The position numbers were made by a program, and so were the translations under genes. Below the pieces are notes generated by a model, which did no database searches, had not been told where the DNA came from, and was given only the letters and a program-made list of their open reading frames with translations. Below, in pieces: positions 61,338 to 64,000 of a stretch of DNA of 64,000 nt (position 1 is its first letter; every line of letters begins with the position of its first letter). The stretch comes from Babylonia areolata (lineage: Eukaryota > Mollusca > Gastropoda > Neogastropoda > Buccinidae): the NCBI RefSeq assembly GCF_041734735.1, contig NC_134879.1:12332318-12396317 (forward strand). The letters are read 5' to 3'.

Positions 61338-63342
61338 CTTTAAAAAAAAAAAAAGCTTTTTCATACAAAAGTTAAAAACCTTGAAGAATACCTAATGACA
61401 GAAATAGTCGAGGAGTCGTGTCAGGCCACATGAAGGATGGAGCATGAGTGACAGCAGGATCAAGTACTGTAGGAATGAAAACAAACATGTTTTCCCAGCT
61501 ATTTATTTAATGTAACTTTGAGTCAACTGGTTGGTTTGGTTTTTTTGCAGTGAGAACTTTCCCAATTGAACCTTTTATTTTATTTTATTTTTTCTTTGTT
61601 TTTTTTTTGTTTTTTGTTTTTTTTAAGGTTATATTGTAATACTTAATATTTTGCCAGGAAAACTTACCCAGTTATTTAATAGCTCTGTATATTTTGCAGG
61701 GAGAACTTTTCCAGTTGAACCAATCTTCCTGGAGAACATTATCGAATCAACTGGGTGAGTTGCTGTCTTGTTCACTTTTCATTTTGTTCCTTTCAGTGGA
61801 GGTGGGGACTGTGTGGGGCGGGGGAGTAGGGGTGGGGGAGCTGCGATGTGTTACTTTTTGTGTTGTCTCAAGAGGGCTGTCGTGAGTTTATCATGGTGGT
61901 ACTGCATGCATTTTTTTTGGTGTTTTCATATTTACAGCCCGGATTTTGTTCATTGTCTGTTGTGAGTTTATACGTTAAAAAGGAAATGATGATTTAACTT
62001 TCTTTCTTTGTTTTTTTGTTGTTGTTTTTTAGTTGTACATAGGATTGTTTGTGTGTTGTTTCTTTTTTATTCTTCCCATTTCTTCAGGTACATCATAGAA
62101 GAAAGGTCTCCGTATGGTCGAAGCCAGCAGAAGCCGCCTGACAAGGGCAGAGAACTCAACATGAAACAGGGCCGCAAGAAGAAGGGCACCCTGAGTTACG
62201 CCGATGCCATCGAGGAATCGCTGATGGGGCTGTCCCTGGGAGGGTGGGGCTCCGATGACGAGCCCGACGACAAGAAACAGGACGAGCACCTGAACGTGAA
62301 AGAAATGTCCGCCAGGTACCCAGGTATGTACATAGCAGAGACGGTTAATTGAACAGGAGCTAAAGACCACAGCCACAAACAACTTGACCTTAAGGGGTGA
62401 AATGCCTGTAGGTTGTTAAACTCACCGCTGTGAACAGGAGCATGTGTTTTATGGTGGTGTTTTATTTGGGGTTTTTTGTGGGTTTTTTGTGTGTGTGTGT
62501 GTGTGTGTTCTTCTTTGTGTTCACTGTCGCACGGTCAGTCTGCATCTGGTGATAGATAAAGTTTGTCTTCTTTATGCAGATCTCTTGTGTGTTTGTGTGT
62601 GTTCTTCTTTGTGTTCACTGTGGCACGGTCAGTCTGCATCTGGTGATAGATAAAGTTTGTCTTCTTTATGCAGATCTCTTGTGTGTTTGTGTGTGTTCTT
62701 CTTTGTGTTCACTGTCGCACGGTCAGTCTGCATCTGGTGATAGATAAAGTTTGTCTTCTTTATGCAGATCTCTTGTGTGTTTGTGTGTGTTCCGCTTTGT
62801 GTTCACTGTCGCACGGTCAGTCTGCATCTGGTGATAGATAAAGTTTGTCTTCTTTATGTATGTGTCCTGCCAGCTGCTGTTTTGTGGTGTTTACTTGTAT
62901 GATTGTAGGGTGGTGAATGGTGAGTCTGTGTGTGTGTGTATGTCTGTGTGTGTTGTGGTATTCCGTTGCTCTTGCTATACACATTCTTCTGCAGAGCTTT
63001 GTAGCTGCTCATGTTTTTTTTTTCTTGTTGTTTGTTTTGTTTTTATTAATGAGTCGGATCCAGTTTAGAGCTTGTCAGACATGTCGCTTTGCATGCTGAT
63101 TTTGTGAGAGGTTAAATCAATGAAATATGAAAAAAGTGTGTGTGTTTTTGTGTACTTGTGTGTATGTGTGTGTGTGTGCACATGTTTGTGAAAAAGTATG
63201 TGTATACATGTGTGTGTGTGTGTGTTGGGAAACAGGGCTCTCCAAGAGAACCATCAAGACCATGGCCACGATGGACCTGGAAAAGATCAACTATGATCTG
63301 ATCTTGAGTCTGTTGTCATGGATCGTCTCAGACAAGCATGAG
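48049..63342 (+). CDS. DHX57: DExH-box RNA helicase DHX57, N-terminal 874 residues (3' end outside window)
   Basis: Exons 48049-48293, 50371-50583, 51542-51748, 53402-54383, 55993-56114, 56924-57119, 58848-58972, 60577-60710, 61700-61754, 62088-62323 and 63236-63342 join in frame. Order: glycine-rich N-terminus; conserved [18 protein letters not shown]-like domain (about 215-252, [14 protein letters not shown]); an RWD domain from about 270 to 450, interrupted by a CCCH zinc finger at 329-347 ([19 protein letters not shown]); helicase core with Walker A GMTGCGKT (587-594), TQPRKIS, DEVH (688-691) and SAT (720-722). The arrangement matches human DHX57 (about 1386 residues), so roughly the last third is missing here. 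DHX57 is a putative ATP-dependent RNA helicase of the DEAH/RHA group. No defect is seen in the coding exons. Confidence 0.95.
48558..49592. mobile_element. TIR-bearing non-autonomous element, family G, copy 2
   Basis: Starts GACTCACTTGTGTAAAC and ends ATCACAAATGAGC, with the interior shared with 27362-28237. It lies in DHX57 intron 1. No transposase frame is seen. Confidence 0.65.
49600..50370. other. Rest of DHX57 intron 1
   Basis: AT-rich with poly-A/T runs. No further feature is recognised. Confidence 0.5.
50371..50583 (+). CDS. DHX57: DHX57 exon 2 (coding)
   Basis: Acceptor GGTTTCAG, donor CCTTC|GTAAGG. Encodes [12 protein letters not shown], then [18 protein letters not shown]. Confidence 0.9.
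51248..51521 (+). mobile_element. SINE family D with 5' leader, upstream of DHX57 exon 3
   Basis: Leader words TTATAGTTGACTTCAT and TTTTTGCGCGTTATACAT and a poly-T precede the core from 51390. The (CTGAAA)n end stops about 20 bp before the exon 3 acceptor. Confidence 0.8.
51542..51748 (+). CDS. DHX57: DHX57 exon 3 (coding)
   Basis: Acceptor CTGCGCAG, donor CAAAG|GTGGGG. Encodes [16 protein letters not shown] to [12 protein letters not shown]. Confidence 0.9.
51815..52110. repeat. CA and CT microsatellites after DHX57 exon 3
   Basis: CA run at about 51820-51837 and CT runs at 51863-51929 and 52001-52060, then CA. Low complexity only. Confidence 0.9.
52508..52990 (+). mobile_element. SINE family A head with a family B-type 3' part
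   Basis: 52508-52745 matches the family A SINE head and body (GTGATGGCCTAATAATAAGG, then AGACGATAAACCA). After a GT run, 52800-52990 matches the alternative 3' part of the SINE at 32553-33079. It is either a mosaic or two adjacent fragments. Confidence 0.65.
53115..53385 (+). mobile_element. SINE family D with 5' leader, ending 16 bp before DHX57 exon 4
   Basis: Same leader and core as 51248-51521. The (CTGAAA) end is separated from exon 4 only by TGCCTTATTGTCACAG. Confidence 0.85.
53402..54383 (+). CDS. DHX57: DHX57 exon 4 (coding): UBA, RWD, CCCH
   Basis: Acceptor TTGTCACAG, donor AAGGAG|GTGAGT. A large exon of 327 codons with the UBA-like, RWD and zinc-finger parts and a Ser-rich linker ending EEFRKKE. 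Confidence 0.95.
54384..54977. other. Start of DHX57 intron 4
   Basis: Poly-T and CA runs. No other feature recognised. Confidence 0.5.
54978..55150 (+). mobile_element. SINE family D, DHX57 intron 4
   Basis: Leader fragment with TTATCTATTATTTATTC, a poly-T and the core from about 55029 with a (CTGAAA) end, followed by GT-rich DNA. Confidence 0.8.
55993..56114 (+). CDS. DHX57: DHX57 exon 5 (coding): start of helicase core
   Basis: Acceptor GTCGTGCAG, donor ACAGG|GTCAGT. Encodes [18 protein letters not shown] to VVVISGMTG, splitting Walker A. Its 3' end is repeated twice in the following intron. Confidence 0.95.
56058..56425 (+). repeat. Tandem triplication of the 3' end of DHX57 exon 5 and its donor
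   Basis: The exon end (56058-56114) plus intron start is repeated at about 56180-56243 and 56297-56362. The copies read AHMEENQVV and [10 protein letters not shown] before GMTG. Copy 2 keeps GGGTCAGTG, while copy 3 has GGATCAGTG, losing the GT. The word CATCATGGTGTGTATGA marks the unit ends. Confidence 0.9.
56924..57119 (+). CDS. DHX57: DHX57 exon 6 (coding): Walker A end and motif Ia
   Basis: Acceptor ATGACAG, donor GTGCAG|GTACAG. Encodes [14 protein letters not shown] to YQIRLESVQ. Confidence 0.95.
57172..57552 (-). mobile_element. tRNA-derived SINE, family A, minus strand
   Basis: Full-length match to 9176-9556 inverted, starting TCACAACAGATTTCTCTGTG and ending at the tRNA-like head near 57552. 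It lies just after DHX57 exon 6. Confidence 0.85.
57908..58300 (-). mobile_element. tRNA-derived SINE, family A, minus strand, second copy
   Basis: A second full-length copy about 740 bp downstream in the same orientation. It is a separate insertion or a local duplicate. Confidence 0.85.
58497..58600. repeat. 51-bp tandem duplication
   Basis: A unit starting CTTGAGAAGGCTTCATTATT is present twice in direct succession in DHX57 intron 7 upstream sequence. Confidence 0.85.
58848..58972 (+). CDS. DHX57: DHX57 exon 7 (coding): DEVH box
   Basis: Acceptor TTTTGCAG, donor GACAG|GTCAGT. Encodes [18 protein letters not shown] to [12 protein letters not shown]. Confidence 0.95.
59155..60135. repeat. 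54-bp minisatellite, about 17-18 copies, DHX57 intron 7
   Basis: The unit contains GGTAGAATTTGCACACAGAT and AGTTATTTTGGTCATTT. Most units are 54 bp; some are 55 bp with an extra T. Because 54 is a multiple of three and stops are avoided, both strands give open frames of up to 122 codons, which I regard as artefacts. Confidence 0.9.
60136..60576. repeat. GT microsatellites before DHX57 exon 8
   Basis: GT runs at 60348-60363, 60399-60443 and 60510-60570, ending at the exon 8 acceptor. Confidence 0.85.
60577..60710 (+). CDS. DHX57: DHX57 exon 8 (coding): SAT motif
   Basis: Acceptor GTTCACAG, donor CCAG|GTACTG. Encodes [17 protein letters not shown] to [16 protein letters not shown]. Confidence 0.95.
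60711..61699. other. DHX57 intron 8
   Basis: Contains poly-A/T runs and GT/AT microsatellites at about 61247-61340. No gene or familiar repeat is seen. Confidence 0.5.
61700..61754 (+). CDS. DHX57: DHX57 exon 9 (coding), 55 nt
   Basis: Acceptor ATTTTGCAG, donor ACTGG|GTGAGT. Encodes [18 protein letters not shown]. Confidence 0.9.
62088..62323 (+). CDS. DHX57: DHX57 exon 10 (coding)
   Basis: Acceptor TTCTTCAG, donor CCCAG|GTATGT. Encodes [14 protein letters not shown], a lysine-rich stretch and an acidic segment (SDDEPDD), corresponding to the insert between the two RecA-like domains. Confidence 0.9.
62508..62858. repeat. 94-bp tandem repeat, nearly four copies, DHX57 intron 10
   Basis: Units start at 62508, 62602, 62696 and about 62790 with TTCTTCTTTGTGTTCACTG. 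Each ends in a pyrimidine-rich stretch and TTTATGCAG, which resembles a splice acceptor. Confidence 0.9.
63236..63342 (+). CDS. DHX57: DHX57 exon 11 (coding), last in window
   Basis: Acceptor GGAAACAG, donor CATGAG|GTAAGA. Encodes [18 protein letters not shown] to SWIVSDKHE, the entry to the second RecA-like domain. Confidence 0.9.
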
Positions 63343-63504
63343 GTAAGAGCAGGAATATTCAGGGAACACTGTTAAGGAGAGAATGATAAATGCATCGTTT
63401 TAAATAAAACATTAGAAATCTATCAATAAAATGTTGTTGTGATGGTGGAACTGAGGTACTACAGCAAGCTGAAAATGGTGATGGATAACAGTAAAAACAG
63501 CATT

Positions 63505-63691
63505 CTAGCCAGCGGGACAAAGGGGAGGTTACCTACTTCCGGGAGGTTATCGGCCGTAGTTACTTTCGTTTTCTCCGCATAGGCAGATAGTAGTTTGCAC
63601 AGGACAGTAATGTCAGACCCCTGCCGGAGTCTGCACTAGTTGGGTCACGGTAAGTATGTTATTTAAACGTAATTTTAGATAGACAATTTCC
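63505..63691 (+). repeat. Dispersed repeat F with ETS-type motif and splice donor, copy 2
   Basis: Plus-strand partner of 33574-33764. ACTTCCGG lies at 63535-63542 and the donor CACG|GTAAGTATG has its GT at 63650-63651. It lies in a DHX57 intron, sense to the gene. Confidence 0.8.
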
Positions 63692-63746
63692 TTTTGAACT
63701 GCGGTAAATCTCAAATTTTGGGCGTGTCAAACCTCATGTGAATGTG

Positions 63747-63978
63747 TTAACTCTCTCCATACGAATGGCGAAAGAGACGACGTTAACAGTGTTTCATCCC
63801 AATTACCATCATCAAAATATTGCAAGCGGAAAGCTCTTATACTGAAGACGTGAATGTTGACAAAGAATACCACAATTCTGATGACAGAAGCTAAAGGTTG
63901 GGTCATTCAGACACCCACTGGACATCCGAGGGGTCTGTGTAGAGGAGAAGAGAGGACTGGCCGTACTGAGTGAGTTAA
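63747..63978 (-). mobile_element. 232-bp TTAA-flanked MITE, copy 4
   Basis: Same length, ends and TTAA flanks as the copies in the left-hand array, about 57 kb away. It lies in a DHX57 intron. Confidence 0.8.
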
Positions 63979-64000
63979 GGAATATTTGACCAAGAAAATT

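Overview
The window is nuclear DNA from an invertebrate animal, most likely a marine gastropod mollusc. The protein homologies are animal-wide. The gastropod guess is an inference from the style of the repeats (dense CA/GT and CT microsatellites, tRNA-derived SINEs, TTAA-flanked DNA elements) and not from a diagnostic gene. All genes are split by long introns, so I rebuilt them exon by exon from splice sites, reading phase and recalled family sequences.

Three host genes are supported. (1) A plus-strand RNA-binding protein of the RBM4/RBM14 (lark) type has coding exons from 16332 to 22739, a probable non-coding first exon ending at 13924, and a poly(A) signal at 23701. It has one RRM followed by an Arg/Tyr/Pro-rich low-complexity tail. 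(2) A minus-strand gene from 44954 down to 31571 has seven coding exons whose phases all fit, giving 495 residues. It encodes a membrane-anchored protein with a METTL24-like methyltransferase fold followed by what looks like a second, diverged METTL24-like domain. (3) The plus-strand gene for the DExH-box helicase DHX57 starts coding at 48049. Eleven coding exons (874 residues, from the glycine-rich N-terminus to just past the DEVH and SAT motifs) lie in the window, and the gene runs off the right edge. Genes 2 and 3 are divergent, with about 3 kb between them.

Layout: 1-1356 is a 5'-truncated LINE. 2466-7300 is an array of a repeat of about 1.87 kb. 7300-13600 is microsatellite- and SINE-rich intergenic DNA. 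13600-23725 is the RBM gene, with a long hairpin in intron 1. 24046-26177 is an internally deleted piggyBac transposon. 26178-31570 is intergenic DNA with a TIR element and SINEs. 31571-44954 is the METTL24-like gene, whose third intron holds several kilobases of minisatellite. 41870-46560 contains a tandem duplication covering its first coding exon. 48036 to the end is DHX57.

The most unusual signals are: the two-domain METTL24-like protein; minisatellites that appear to have been seeded by an exon/intron boundary, so each unit carries a copy of the 5' splice site (seen in the METTL24-like gene and, in three copies, in DHX57); a dispersed repeat that carries an ETS-type motif and a consensus splice donor and lies sense-oriented in two genes; a 12-nt in-phase microexon in the RBM gene; and a TTAA-flanked 232-bp element whose empty site is preserved in sister copies of the array.
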